Shown here one piece after another: positions 36,399 through 45,051 of a DNA stretch of 64,000 bases. The DNA is from Kocuria rosea. Lineage in GTDB: Bacteria > Actinomycetota > Actinomycetes > Actinomycetales > Micrococcaceae. The first letter of the stretch is position 1. Each line of letters opens with the position of its first letter. A model generated the notes under the pieces. The model had not been told where the DNA came from. It ran no database searches and saw nothing but the letters and a program-made list of their open reading frames with translations. The DNA is taken from assembly GCF_023715525.1 (NCBI RefSeq), contig NZ_JAMBOG010000020.1, positions 1 through 64,000 on the forward strand. The letters run 5' to 3'. Made by a program: the position numbers and the translations under genes.

Positions 36399-38363
36399 TC
36401 AGCTGACGAAGCGGGTGAGCAGGCCCTCGGGCAGGTCCACCGGCAGCAGGGAGGGCAGGGCCAGCAGCACGACCAGGGTCACGGCGGTGTAGATGAGCAC
36501 GACCTTGGTCCGGGCGCGGGCGACGAGGAGCAGGAAGGCCGGGACGAAGAGCATGGCCGCCAGCAGGTATCCACCGAGGTAGACCAGGGTGAGGAACCCG
36601 GCCATCCAGATGAAGGTGGTGGCTGCGGTGCGCAGGTGCGGCCGGTAGGACCCGGTGGCCTGCTTGCCGCGGCGGGCCAGGATCTCCTTGACCAGCAGCG
36701 CGATCGAGAAGACCAGCCCCGCGCCGGAGACGAGCCGGGGCACCAGGGCCGCCTCCGGGGAGAAGCCGCTGGAGACGATCAGCCCGGCCGCGAACAGCAC
36801 CACGGCGACGACCGCCACTGCCAGGGAGTAGGGGGAGTCGGCCAGCGGGGTCTCCTCGTCGGACTCGATGTCGTGGGTGTCGTCCTTGTCGCGGCGGCGG
36901 CGGTGGCGGATGGTTTTGACGAGGTTCCACAGCGCCGGGATGATCAGGATGGCCAGGAAGACCAGCACCCCGGGCCGGAGCATCCATTCGAAGCCTTCGT
37001 AGAGGCTGTCGGTGAGGAAGTAGTAGCGCTCCAGCGGGATGGCCAGCACGAAGCCGATGAGGAACGGGGCCCGGGGAACGCCGGTGGTCTTGAGGAACCA
37101 CCCCGCCACCCCGAGCAGGACCATGACCCACAGGTCGCCGAGCTGCCCGCCGTCCTGGTAGGAGCCCAGCAGCATCAGCACCACGAGCCCGGCCGAGAGC
37201 ACGGCGAAGGGCACGGCGGTGAGCTTGGCGAGCTTGCCCACGGACAGGAAGCACAGCAGGGCCCCGAGCACGGAGGCGATGGCGAAGGACCACACGATCA
37301 GGTACATCAGCTCGAGGTTGTCCTCGATGATGGCCGGGCCGGGCTGGATGCCGTAGGTCAGGAGCATGCCCAGCAGCAGCGCGGAGGGCACGCCGCCGGG
37401 GATGCCGAAGAGCAGGGTGGGGATCAGGTCCCCGGCCTCCACGGAGTTGTTCGCGCTCTCGGGACCGACGATCCCCCGGGGGTCGCCCTTGCCGAACCTG
37501 GACTTGTCCTTGGCGGTGGCCACGGCCTGGCCGTAGGCCAGCCAGGTGCCGGCGGTCGCCCCGACCCCGGGCAGGATCCCGGCCCAGATCCCGATCAGGG
37601 ATCCGCGGATGACCTGGGACCAGTGGGTGAGCCATTCGCGGATGCCGGCGAACCAGCCCCCGCCCACCCGGATCTGGGTGGTGTCGCCGCGGCGCTGGCT
37701 GGCGCGGCTGGCGATCTCGGCCAGCCCGAACACGCCCAGGGCCACGGCCACCAGGGACAGCCCGTCGCCGAGGAAGAGGCTGCCGAAGGTGAAGCGCTCC
37801 TCGGCGGTCGTGGGCGAGATCCCGACCATGCCCAGCAGCAGCCCGAGCATGCCGGCGGTCAGGCCTTTGAGGACGTTGCCTCTCGAGAGCACCGCGGCCA
37901 GGGACACACCCAGGACGGCGAGCATGAACAGTTCGGGGCTGGCGAAGGAGAGCACCAGCGGCCGGGCCAGCGGGATGGCCAGGGTCAGGCCGATGGCCCC
38001 GATGATGCCCCCGGCCATCGAGGACAGGAACGCCAGGGACAGGGCGCGGGCGGCCTTGCCCTGCTTGGCCATGGAGTAGCCGTCGAGCATGGTCACCGAG
38101 GCCGAGGCCGAGCCGGGGGCTCCGAGCAGGACGGCGGAGACGGTGTCGGAGGTGTGGACCACGGCCAGGGCCCCGATGAGCAGGGCCAGGGCCGGCTCGG
38201 GGTCCATGCCGAAGGTCACCGGCAGGAGGATGGCCACGGCACCGGTGCCGCCCAGTCCGGGGATCAGACCCATGATCAGGCCTGCGGTCGCGCCGATGAC
38301 GAGCATGATCAACAGGCTCGGATCGGTCAGGGAGCTCAGGGCTCCCAAAGCTGCATCAAGCAT
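36399..38363 (-). CDS. tctA: Tripartite tricarboxylate transporter, TctA-TctB fusion
   Basis: The protein has 654 residues, against about 500 for TctA. Residues 1-490 are TctA: GLIMGLIPGLGGTGAVAILL, HTSDTVSAVLLGAPGSA, GIWAGILPGVGATAGT, and ESANNSVEAGDLIPTLLFGI. After a charged linker (about 485-505, RRRRDKDDTHDIESDEE), four further helices to 654 match the small TctB subunit in size and topology. The pair forms the membrane channel that works with the TctC binding protein. No separate tctB is present, supporting the fusion. Confidence 0.9.
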   Translation of the reverse strand: MLDAALGALSSLTDPSLLIMLVIGATAGLIMGLIPGLGGTGAVAILLPVTFGMDPEPALALLIGALAVVHTSDTVSAVLLGAPGSASASVTMLDGYSMAKQGKAARALSLAFLSSMAGGIIGAIGLTLAIPLARPLVLSFASPELFMLAVLGVSLAAVLSRGNVLKGLTAGMLGLLLGMVGISPTTAEERFTFGSLFLGDGLSLVAVALGVFGLAEIASRASQRRGDTTQIRVGGGWFAGIREWLTHWSQVIRGSLIGIWAGILPGVGATAGTWLAYGQAVATAKDKSRFGKGDPRGIVGPESANNSVEAGDLIPTLLFGIPGGVPSALLLGMLLTYGIQPGPAIIEDNLELMYLIVWSFAIASVLGALLCFLSVGKLAKLTAVPFAVLSAGLVVLMLLGSYQDGGQLGDLWVMVLLGVAGWFLKTTGVPRAPFLIGFVLAIPLERYYFLTDSLYEGFEWMLRPGVLVFLAILIIPALWNLVKTIRHRRRRDKDDTHDIESDEETPLADSPYSLAVAVVAVVLFAAGLIVSSGFSPEAALVPRLVSGAGLVFSIALLVKEILARRGKQATGSYRPHLRTAATTFIWMAGFLTLVYLGGYLLAAMLFVPAFLLLVARARTKVVLIYTAVTLVVLLALPSLLPVDLPEGLLTRFVS

Positions 38364-38372
38364 GGGATGTCC

Positions 38373-39563
38373 TCAGTGAACGGTGATGTCGTAGGACCTC
38401 TGGAGGAGGTCTCGGATGTAGGTGACGGTGTCGTCGGAGACCGTGTAGGCCTCCTGCACCTGGGCGGCGACGTCGTCACCGGACTCCAGGGGGTAGCCCC
38501 CGAGGATCTCCTCGGCCTCTTCCAGGAAGGCCGTGTCGGCGGCCATCTTCCGGGCCGACTCCCGCAGCAGGGCCAAGGCCTCGGGCGGGGTGTCCTTCGG
38601 CGCCCACAGGCCCTTCTGGTAGGTGTAGGTCAGCCCGAGCACGGTCTTGTACGCCTCGAACTCGGGTCCGCTGGGCGCCTGTCCGTGCAGCTGCTCGTAG
38701 GCCTCCGCCACGGTGGGCACATCCGGGAAGTTCGGATCGCGCACGACCTCGCCGGCCTCGTTGAGCTGGCCGAAGGAGGCCAGCACGACGGCGTCGCCGT
38801 CCTCGACCATTCCCTCCACCGCCGACTCGTAGCTGGTGGTGGTCTGGTAGTCCAGGTCGATCTCCCCGCGCTGCAGGGCCAGGTTCACCGGGCCGCGGCC
38901 CTCGAAGCCGAAGGTGGCGGTGACGTCGGCGTCCAGCAGGTCGAAGGCGATCAGGGTGGTGATGTCCAGCCCGGTGGCGGTGATCCCGCCGAACTCCAGG
39001 GGGGTGTCGCGGTCCACGAGGTCTTCCACGCCCTGCACCCCGGCGTCGGTGCGGGCGTAGATGACCCCGCCGGTGCCGTTGACCAGCACGGGCTCGAGCT
39101 CGTCGAAGGAGTAGTGCACCGCTTCGCGCTCCAACAGCCAGGGCACCACGGTCGTGGCGGTGCTCACCAGCAGCTCCGTGCCGTCGGGCTCGGCGGAGGT
39201 GACGAACTGGTTGCTGCCGGTGATGCCCTCACCACCGGCCTCGTTGACCGGGGAGAACCCGGGCTGACCGGGGATGTGCTCGGTCATTTCCGCCCCGATG
39301 AAACGGGCCCAGGTGTCGGTGCCCCCGCCCTCGGCCAGCGGGATGAGCAGCGAGAGGGTCTCCCCGGCGTAGTCGCCGTCGGTGGTGGTGGCCGGGGGGT
39401 TGAGGATGTCCCCGCCCAGCACGGTGGCCACCAGGCCCAGGACCCCGAACCCGGCCACGGCCGCCAGCACGGTCCGGCGCTGGGGAGCCGGCGGGTCAGG
39501 GCGCTGGTCCTCCACCTCCCCACTGGGGATCTCGGGGCGCGGATCCTGCACGGGCTCAGTCAT
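38373..39563 (-). CDS. tctC: TctC-type substrate-binding protein, membrane-anchored
   Basis: The protein has 396 residues. A cytoplasmic Pro/Arg-rich segment and one helix (VLAAVAGFGVLGLVATVLGG, about 32-51) anchor it; there is no lipobox Cys. The Bug/TctC domain follows (LSLLIPLAEGGGTDTWARFI; GFEGRGPVNLALQRGEIDLD). It captures an organic acid outside and delivers it to TctAB. Residues 1-58 resemble the start of the MatC-like carrier. The start overlaps the prpF stop by 8 nt. Confidence 0.9.
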   Translation of the reverse strand: MTEPVQDPRPEIPSGEVEDQRPDPPAPQRRTVLAAVAGFGVLGLVATVLGGDILNPPATTTDGDYAGETLSLLIPLAEGGGTDTWARFIGAEMTEHIPGQPGFSPVNEAGGEGITGSNQFVTSAEPDGTELLVSTATTVVPWLLEREAVHYSFDELEPVLVNGTGGVIYARTDAGVQGVEDLVDRDTPLEFGGITATGLDITTLIAFDLLDADVTATFGFEGRGPVNLALQRGEIDLDYQTTTSYESAVEGMVEDGDAVVLASFGQLNEAGEVVRDPNFPDVPTVAEAYEQLHGQAPSGPEFEAYKTVLGLTYTYQKGLWAPKDTPPEALALLRESARKMAADTAFLEEAEEILGGYPLESGDDVAAQVQEAYTVSDDTVTYIRDLLQRSYDITVH

Positions 39564-40692
39564 GGTCGGCTCCTCGGGCGGTGGTCCCGACGGAAGCGGC
39601 GGCTTCGACGCCGGGTGCCTCGGGCAGGTGGATGGTGGTGGTGGCGATGGTGCGGGCGGTGCGGTCGACGCCGACGATCAGGGTGCCGTCGTTCTCCTCG
39701 GACCAGGTGTCGATCACCCCGGCCGGGGTGCGCAGCCAGAGAGTGCCCTCCGGGGTGTCCCCGACGATGTCGTGCAGCACGGTGCCGGGCGTGCGAGTGG
39801 CCAGGGTCAGGGCGATGCTGCCGGTGATGGCCAGGGCCGGGTGCGGCTTGCCCATCGACAGCATCATCACGTTGACGTCGCAGGTGGGGTCGGCGGGGGT
39901 GGGCGCGGCGACGAGGGCCAGCTTCGGGATCGCCCGGGCGGCCCCGGCGATGGTGGGGGCCAGCCCCATCCGTACCGCCGCCTGCCGGCGCACGTGCTCG
40001 AGGGTGTCCAGCTGCAGCTCCACCCCGGTGCGCCAGTTCTCGTACCGGGCCGGGTCCAGGCCCAGCTCCTCGGCACGGACGATGACCACCGGCGCCCCGG
40101 CGTCGACCATCGACACCGTCAAGGGCGTGCCGCCGGCGGTGATCGTGTCGGTGGCCGAACCGGTGGGCAGCAGTGCTCCGGTGGTCTTGCCGGCCGGGTC
40201 CTGGAACCCCAGCCCCACCCGGTAGCCGGGGAAGGGCACCCCGGGCATCTGCGCGTCCGGGACGGGCGGCAGGGCCCGGTGAGGGGTGGGCACCCGCTGG
40301 ATGATGATCTGGCCGGTGTTGGTGTTGCGGGTGACGATGCGAGTCATCTCCCCGGCAGGAGTGACCCAGCCCTTCTCCAGCGCGTACAGGCCCACGACCG
40401 CGGAGCAGTTGCCGCAGTTGCTGCCCCAGTCCACCGTGGCTTCCTCGATGCCCACCTGGGCGAAGGTGAACTCCACATCGGCCTCGTCATCGGCAGGCGC
40501 CCGGTGGAGTATCACGGCCTTGCTGGTGGTCGAGGTGGCCCCGCCGACCCCGTCGACCTGCCGGGGATCAGGGCTGCCGAACAACCTCGGCAACAGCGCA
40601 TCCACGCTGGAGCCGCTCTCCTGCAGATGCTCGGTCTCGAACACCCAGCACTTGCTGGTGCCGCCGCGCATCCATTCCGCTTCGATCTTCAT
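39556..40692 (-). CDS. prpF: PrpF-family isomerase (methylaconitate / oxalomesaconate type)
   Basis: The protein has 378 residues from the ATG at 40692. PrpF fold (diaminopimelate-epimerase-like): MRGGTSKCWVFE, SNCGNCSAVVGLYAL, and TGSATDTITAGG, VMMLSMGKPHPALAITGSI. Family members shift double bonds in unsaturated tricarboxylates: 2-methylaconitate, aconitate-like acids, or 4-oxalomesaconate. Here it leads an operon with a tricarboxylate transporter and lacks prpD/acnD or protocatechuate-4,5 genes, so its substrate is probably the imported acid. Confidence 0.88.
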   Translation of the reverse strand: MKIEAEWMRGGTSKCWVFETEHLQESGSSVDALLPRLFGSPDPRQVDGVGGATSTTSKAVILHRAPADDEADVEFTFAQVGIEEATVDWGSNCGNCSAVVGLYALEKGWVTPAGEMTRIVTRNTNTGQIIIQRVPTPHRALPPVPDAQMPGVPFPGYRVGLGFQDPAGKTTGALLPTGSATDTITAGGTPLTVSMVDAGAPVVIVRAEELGLDPARYENWRTGVELQLDTLEHVRRQAAVRMGLAPTIAGAARAIPKLALVAAPTPADPTCDVNVMMLSMGKPHPALAITGSIALTLATRTPGTVLHDIVGDTPEGTLWLRTPAGVIDTWSEENDGTLIVGVDRTARTIATTTIHLPEAPGVEAAASVGTTARGADHD

Positions 40693-40743
40693 GGGGGTGA
40701 CCACGTCTCCTCGTGTCTCAATCCAGTGAGTGGGGCTGAGAAG

Positions 40744-40776
40744 AGATTGAGCCAGGTCACAACTTAAGACAATGTC
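40744..40776 (-). promoter_or_regulatory. Promoter/operator of the prpF-tctC-tctAB-usp operon
   Basis: Minus strand: GACATTGTCTTAAG, TGTGAC, CAATCT. -35 TTGTCT at 40767-40772, 17-bp spacer, -10 CAATCT at 40744-40749, about 50 nt before the ATG. Shared with the site at 35267. The LysR gene is divergent from here. Confidence 0.72.
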
Positions 40777-40933
40777 GGCTTTCTCAACGGGGATATAGGT
40801 ATCCTTAATCCATTGCGGCAGCAGGGTCCGGGACGTCGGCATCTCGTGGGCGTCCAGCACATCAGGGCTCGGAATCGCACGGCTGACGAGGGCAAATTCA
40901 GTCGATGAAACATCAGAAGAGGAGGGTGAACTT

Positions 40934-41872
40934 TTGCTTCACGATGACAGTCAGCACTTGTTCGACATACGGCGCCTGGCCCTGCTGGTGGAGGTGGTCG
41001 AGCAGGGTTCCATCACCGCGGCGGCCGAGCTGATGATGTACACGCCGTCGGCCGTGTCCCAGCAGCTGCGCAAGCTCGAGCAGGAGGTCGGCCAGCCGTT
41101 GCTGAACCGCCGCTCGCGTGGGATGGTGCCCACCGAGGCCGGCCAGGTGCTGGCCGACCACGCCCGCAAGATCGTGCGGCAGATGCAGGCCGCCCAGTCC
41201 GATCTGGATCAGATCGCCGGACTCAAGCGCGGATCTCTGACCATCGGCACCTTCCCCACTCTGGCCGGGTCCTTCCTGCCCACCGTGATCCGGGTCTTCA
41301 AGAAGCGCTACCCGGCGATTAGCCTGTCGGTGCGCAGCGCCCGTTTCGACGAGCTCGTGGCCGATCTGGAGTCGGGGGTCACCGGGCTGTGCCTGCTGTG
41401 GGACTACCCGTGGAACCCTTTCCACGACGAAGCCATCCGGGTCACCGAGGTCTTCCAGGAGTCCACCGTGATCCTGGTGGCCCGCGGCCACCGACTGGCC
41501 GAGCGCGAGCAGGTCACCATGGAGGAGCTGCGCCACGAGTCGTGGATCGTGCGCGCCGAGGCCCACCCCGTGGTGGAGGTCCTGCAGCGCTCCGCTCACG
41601 AGGCCGGGTTCGAACCGACCCTCGGGTTCCTGGCCAACGACTACCAGGAGGCCCAGGCCATGGTGAGTGTGGGCATGGGGGTGGCCATGGTCCCCAAGAC
41701 CGCGGTGGCTCTGCAGCACCCCGACGTGCGGGTGCTGCGCCTGGGCCCGGAGGCCCCGATGCGCCGCGTACTGCTGGCCCAGCGCCAGGACAAGGTCTAC
41801 GCCCCGGCGGAGGTGGCCTTCCACTCCACCCTCCTGGAGGTCGCCCGTGAACGGGCCGGCGAGTACCTGTAG
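40934..41872 (+). CDS. LysR-family regulator of the organic-acid module
   Basis: The protein has 312 residues with a TTG start behind a strong Shine-Dalgarno (GAGGAGGG). LysR HTH at about 12-70 (ITAAAELMMYTPSAVSQQLR) and the periplasmic-binding-like effector domain (LTIGTFPTLAGSFLPTVI; VSVGMGVAMVPKTAVAL). It is divergent from prpF, with the shared promoter/operator in between. The same element at the MatC-like gene suggests it controls both transcription units. Confidence 0.93.
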   Translation: MLHDDSQHLFDIRRLALLVEVVEQGSITAAAELMMYTPSAVSQQLRKLEQEVGQPLLNRRSRGMVPTEAGQVLADHARKIVRQMQAAQSDLDQIAGLKRGSLTIGTFPTLAGSFLPTVIRVFKKRYPAISLSVRSARFDELVADLESGVTGLCLLWDYPWNPFHDEAIRVTEVFQESTVILVARGHRLAEREQVTMEELRHESWIVRAEAHPVVEVLQRSAHEAGFEPTLGFLANDYQEAQAMVSVGMGVAMVPKTAVALQHPDVRVLRLGPEAPMRRVLLAQRQDKVYAPAEVAFHSTLLEVARERAGEYL

Positions 41873-41939
41873 CCGGGGCCGACGGTACGCTCCCACCTCA
41901 GGCAGTGGACACCCTGAAGCACCCTGGGAAGGACGAGCC

Positions 41940-42896
41940 ATGACTCTGCAGTGCGCGGTGATCGACGGCTACCAGGGCGCCGCCCGCCGGTTCGCCGACT
42001 GGCCCTCCCTGGGCGACCAGGTGGGGCTGACGGTGTTCACCGATCACCTGGATGACCAGGACGCGGTGGCCGAACGCCTCGCCGGCTTCGACATCGTGGT
42101 CGTCATGCGCGAACGCACCCCCTTCCCCGCCTCCTTGCTGGCCCGGCTGCCCCGGCTGCGGCTGCTGATCACCTCCGGGATGCGCAACGCCGCCATCGAC
42201 CTCGCCGCCGCCCGGCACCAGGGCGTCATCGTGTGCGGCACCACCAGCAACTCCGAACCCCCCTCCGAGCTGACCTGGGCGCTGATCCTGGGCCTGAGCC
42301 GACACCTGCTCCCCGAGACCACCGCCGTCCGGGACCGCGGACCGTGGCAGCACACCGTGGGGACCGACCTGCACGGGGCCACCCTGGGGGTGCTCGGGCT
42401 GGGCAGGATCGGCACCCAGGTCGCCCGCATCGGGGCGGCCTTCGGCATGGACGTGCTCGCCTGGAGCCAGCACTTGACCCAGGAGCGAACTGAGGCCGCC
42501 GGGGCACGGCTGGCCGGCTCCAAGGAGGCGCTGCTGGCCGCCGCCGACATCGTCTCCCTCCACCTGGTGCTCAGCGACCGCACCCGCGGGCTGCTCGGGG
42601 CGCAGGACCTGGCTCTGATGAAGCCCACCGCCTACCTCATCAACACCTCCCGGGCCGGCCTCGTCGACCAGGACGCCCTCCTGGACGCCCTGGTAAGCAA
42701 CCGGATCGCCGGGGCCGGCCTGGACGTCTTCGACACCGAACCCCTCCCGGCCAACGACCCGTTCCGGGACCTGCCCAACGTGCTGGCCACCCCGCACCTG
42801 GGCTACGTCACCGCGCGCAACTACCGGACCTACTTCACCCAAGCGGTGGAGAACATCCAGGCCTTCCTCGACAGCAACCCGATCCGCACCCTGTGA
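41940..42896 (+). CDS. D-2-hydroxyacid dehydrogenase family protein
   Basis: The protein has 318 residues. NAD-binding LGVLGLGRIGTQVARIG at about 148-164; the catalytic triad is Arg in NTSRAGLVDQDAL, Glu in DTEPLPAND, and His in TPHLGYVT. It reduces 2-oxoacids or oxidises 2-hydroxyacids; the substrate is unknown. It lies 67 nt after the LysR gene on the same strand and may handle the acid imported by the module. Confidence 0.92.
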   Translation: MTLQCAVIDGYQGAARRFADWPSLGDQVGLTVFTDHLDDQDAVAERLAGFDIVVVMRERTPFPASLLARLPRLRLLITSGMRNAAIDLAAARHQGVIVCGTTSNSEPPSELTWALILGLSRHLLPETTAVRDRGPWQHTVGTDLHGATLGVLGLGRIGTQVARIGAAFGMDVLAWSQHLTQERTEAAGARLAGSKEALLAAADIVSLHLVLSDRTRGLLGAQDLALMKPTAYLINTSRAGLVDQDALLDALVSNRIAGAGLDVFDTEPLPANDPFRDLPNVLATPHLGYVTARNYRTYFTQAVENIQAFLDSNPIRTL

Positions 42897-43099
42897 CCGA
42901 CACCCGACCGCAATCATGCACCTGGCCCCGAGCCCGCGTGTCGGCGACTGCAGCGACCGGGACCTCGGCGACGACCATCGGCGCCTCGAAGGAGTATTCT
43001 CGGGTCGGCGCCCGGTTCGAGCCACCGGCCGGGCGTCTTGATCTTTCTCCCACCCCACTCGCCGTCCGCCGAGAACGTCTTCACTCCGGCGCACTCGAC

Positions 43100-43510
43100 C
43101 CATGGCCACAGGCAGTTCCCTGGTCCGCCGATAGAGGATGGCTCGGGACATCCCGAGGTCGCGGGCGACCTGGGTGGCCGGCTCCCCGCCCTCGATGAGT
43201 CGAAGGGCGTTGCAGATCGGGGAGTCGGTGGAGGTCTGCCGCCGACCGCCGAGGTCCTTGCCGGCGGCCCGGTGCGTGGCCACGGAGGCGGTGATCCGTT
43301 CACGGTCGACGTCCAGCTCCCTCTGGGCCCGGGCGGCCATGGCGGTGCAGACCATGGACCCCACCGGGGTGGCGGTGTCCACGTCTCCCCCACCGAGGTG
43401 GAGCACCCGCAACCCCGCGCCCCTGCTCTGCGGTGCCTCGGCGACGGTCAGCATGCTCTTCGACGACCGTGACGCCCGCCCGGGAACCCCTACTGCACTG
43501 CGTGCTGCAG
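43100..43510 (-). pseudogene. Serine recombinase remnant (copy C, most complete)
   Basis: The minus strand reads GAGLRVLHLGGGDVDTATPV, MAARAQRELDVDRERITASV, RAAGKDLGGRRQTSTDSPIC, IEGGEPATQVARDLGMSRAI and LYRRTRELPVAMG. It is thus the whole C-terminal half including the HTH. The catalytic N-terminal domain is missing, with only SKSMLTVAEA of the linker helix upstream. Confidence 0.8.
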
Positions 43511-43562
43511 GTTGCTCCGCTGATGGCTGTGGGAGTGTCCACAAAGGATCATCGCGAACCGT

Positions 43563-44072
43563 CTAGTGGACGCGGAAGACGTCGATCCGCACGCCGTCCG
43601 GTCGTCGCTGCCCGGTGCCGATGAACAGGGTGCGGTTCATCCACCCGTAGGGCCCGGCCTCGTCGGCAGTCAGGCGCGGCACGCAGCGGAAGTAGATCCG
43701 GGCCGGGTCGACCGTCTCCCCGGCCATCACCTTTCGCAGGTCTTCGGGATCACCGGTGCGCAGGGCGCGGTTCTGCACCAGGACGTGGTGGCCGTCCTCG
43801 AGCTCCAGGACGTAGTCGGCGACCAGGTAGGCGAGGTCCTCAGCGGGGTACTGCTGGAAGTCGGCTCCGGCGTGGAGGACCCGCCCGGCGAGGTCCGGGC
43901 CGTGGACCCGGCCGCCGCGGATCGGGACCACGCGCCGGACTCCGTCCACGGTGGTGCCGATGGTGATGGGCGGGTCCACGTCGACCTCGATCGTGGCGAC
44001 GTACGCCAACGGGGGTGGCTGCACTCCCTCGGAAGGGAGGTGGGGTGATTGCTGGGGGCGGGGACGGGTCAT
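43563..44072 (-). CDS. DUF3237 family protein
   Basis: The protein has 169 residues. DUF3237 pattern: YVATIEVDVDPPITIGTTVD, RRVVPIRGGRVHGPDL, GADFQQYPAEDLAYLVADYV, RTLFIGTGQRR and a C-terminal VFRVH. A beta-barrel protein of unknown function, often near aromatic-degradation genes. Its ATG overlaps the TGA of a regulator remnant, so it was once translated from a two-gene message. Confidence 0.85.
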   Translation of the reverse strand: MTRPRPQQSPHLPSEGVQPPPLAYVATIEVDVDPPITIGTTVDGVRRVVPIRGGRVHGPDLAGRVLHAGADFQQYPAEDLAYLVADYVLELEDGHHVLVQNRALRTGDPEDLRKVMAGETVDPARIYFRCVPRLTADEAGPYGWMNRTLFIGTGQRRPDGVRIDVFRVH

Positions 44073-44185
44073 GCCAGGTCCTCTCGTCGATTCGTTTCCG
44101 TGGCTTGGAGCACCTCGATGGCGGCGGTGACGCGGCGGGAGAGCTTCTGCCCAGCCGGGGTGACGGCCACGATGGAGTTGGGCGG
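44069..44185 (-). pseudogene. C-terminal remnant of a MarR-like regulator
   Basis: The minus strand reads SIVAVTPAGQKLSRRVTAAI ending at TGA 44071, overlapping the DUF3237 ATG. The VTPAGxxLxxR pattern is the wing and last helix of MarR-type proteins. A frame change upstream of about 44185 hides the rest. Confidence 0.45.
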
Positions 44186-44295
44186 GGCCTGTCGGCCACC
44201 GGGCGGTACACCACCTGGTGCTCGTCGAAGGTGGCGCCGGTGGCGGGGATGCTGTTGGCGACGGAGTACCCCTGGACGGTGGCATCGCGGTGAGG

Positions 44296-44385
44296 GTCTT
44301 CACCGCTGAGGTCTTCACCGCTGAGGTCTTCACCGCTGAGGTCTTCACCGCTGAGGTCTTCTCCGCTGAGGTCTTCTCCGAGCAG
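44296..44385 (+). repeat. Six tandem 15-bp repeats
   Basis: GTCTTCACCGCTGAG occurs four times exactly, then twice with changes (GTCTTCTCCGCTGAG, GTCTTCTCCGAGCAG). In the plus frame it would encode VFTAE repeats. There are no spacers, so this is not CRISPR. It lies within decayed DNA between DUF3237 and the MFS gene. Confidence 0.95.
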
Positions 44386-45051
44386 CTGCGCACCCTGTCG
44401 GTCGTGGTCCGCTGCTGCTGGGCGTGCTGCTCAGCGCGGGTGGGGCCGTGTGCTGAGTCAGGGTCGAGCGCAGTCTGCGCCACCGGACTCCTCTGCCCCT
44501 GGCCCGGGGACGCACGGCGCTGGCCCTCATCACCGACGTCGCAGGTGTGCTGGGCCTGACCACAGCCACAGCCGTCCTTAGCCTCGACGTGGTGCTCGCC
44601 TGCGCCTGGCCCAGACAGAGTCCCTGTACTCCGCACCTATCCTGCACGAGACCCTCCGGCAGGAAGCTGGACATGACGAGCGGTGGAGGAACCCCTGCTG
44701 CAACGTCGTTCTCGTGGGCCAGTGGCCGACAACTCCGCCATATGTGTAGCGGCAGCGCCGAGCCCCCGTCCACATGGCAGACCAATTCCTGCGGTGACGA
44801 CAAGCCGGAAGACCTGGCGTGCCAGGTCACACGACTCTTCCGTGTTCTCGGGCGGGGCTGCCGGGTTCAGGGGCGTGGTCCGGGTGGTCTCCATCGGGGT
44901 GTCGTGGTCGTGCTCGCGCATGGGGTCTTTCCGTTCCTCCGGGCCGGGGATGGGCACGGCGCAGCCGTCGGCCGCCCCCCGGCGGGGGGGGGGGGGCGGC
45001 GGGGGGGCCGGCGGGGGGGGCGCCCGCCGGCTGCGCCGGCAGGGTCGGCGC
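44386..45051. other. Decayed stretch and G-rich tract
   Basis: No intact gene. A plus-strand fragment near 44505-44590 (ALITDVAGVLGLTTATAVLS in one frame) looks like a membrane-protein end. At 44983-45020 runs of 13, 7 and 8 G lie almost back to back, next to the inverted CCGGC/GCCGG words; this may form G-quadruplex or block polymerase. It lies just past the stop of the MFS gene. Confidence 0.45.

Noticed and set aside
36378-39827. A 1149-residue plus-strand open frame
   Set aside because: It lies antisense to usp, tctAB and tctC, is full of Gly/Gln/His runs, and has no domain. It is a by-product of high GC in the minus-strand genes.
42990-43035. Possible tRNA T-loop (GGTTCGAGCC)
   Set aside because: No acceptor or anticodon stem can be formed around it, and the flanking sequence does not fit a cloverleaf.
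44296-44385. Possible CRISPR array
   Set aside because: The units are directly adjacent with no spacers, and no cas genes are present.
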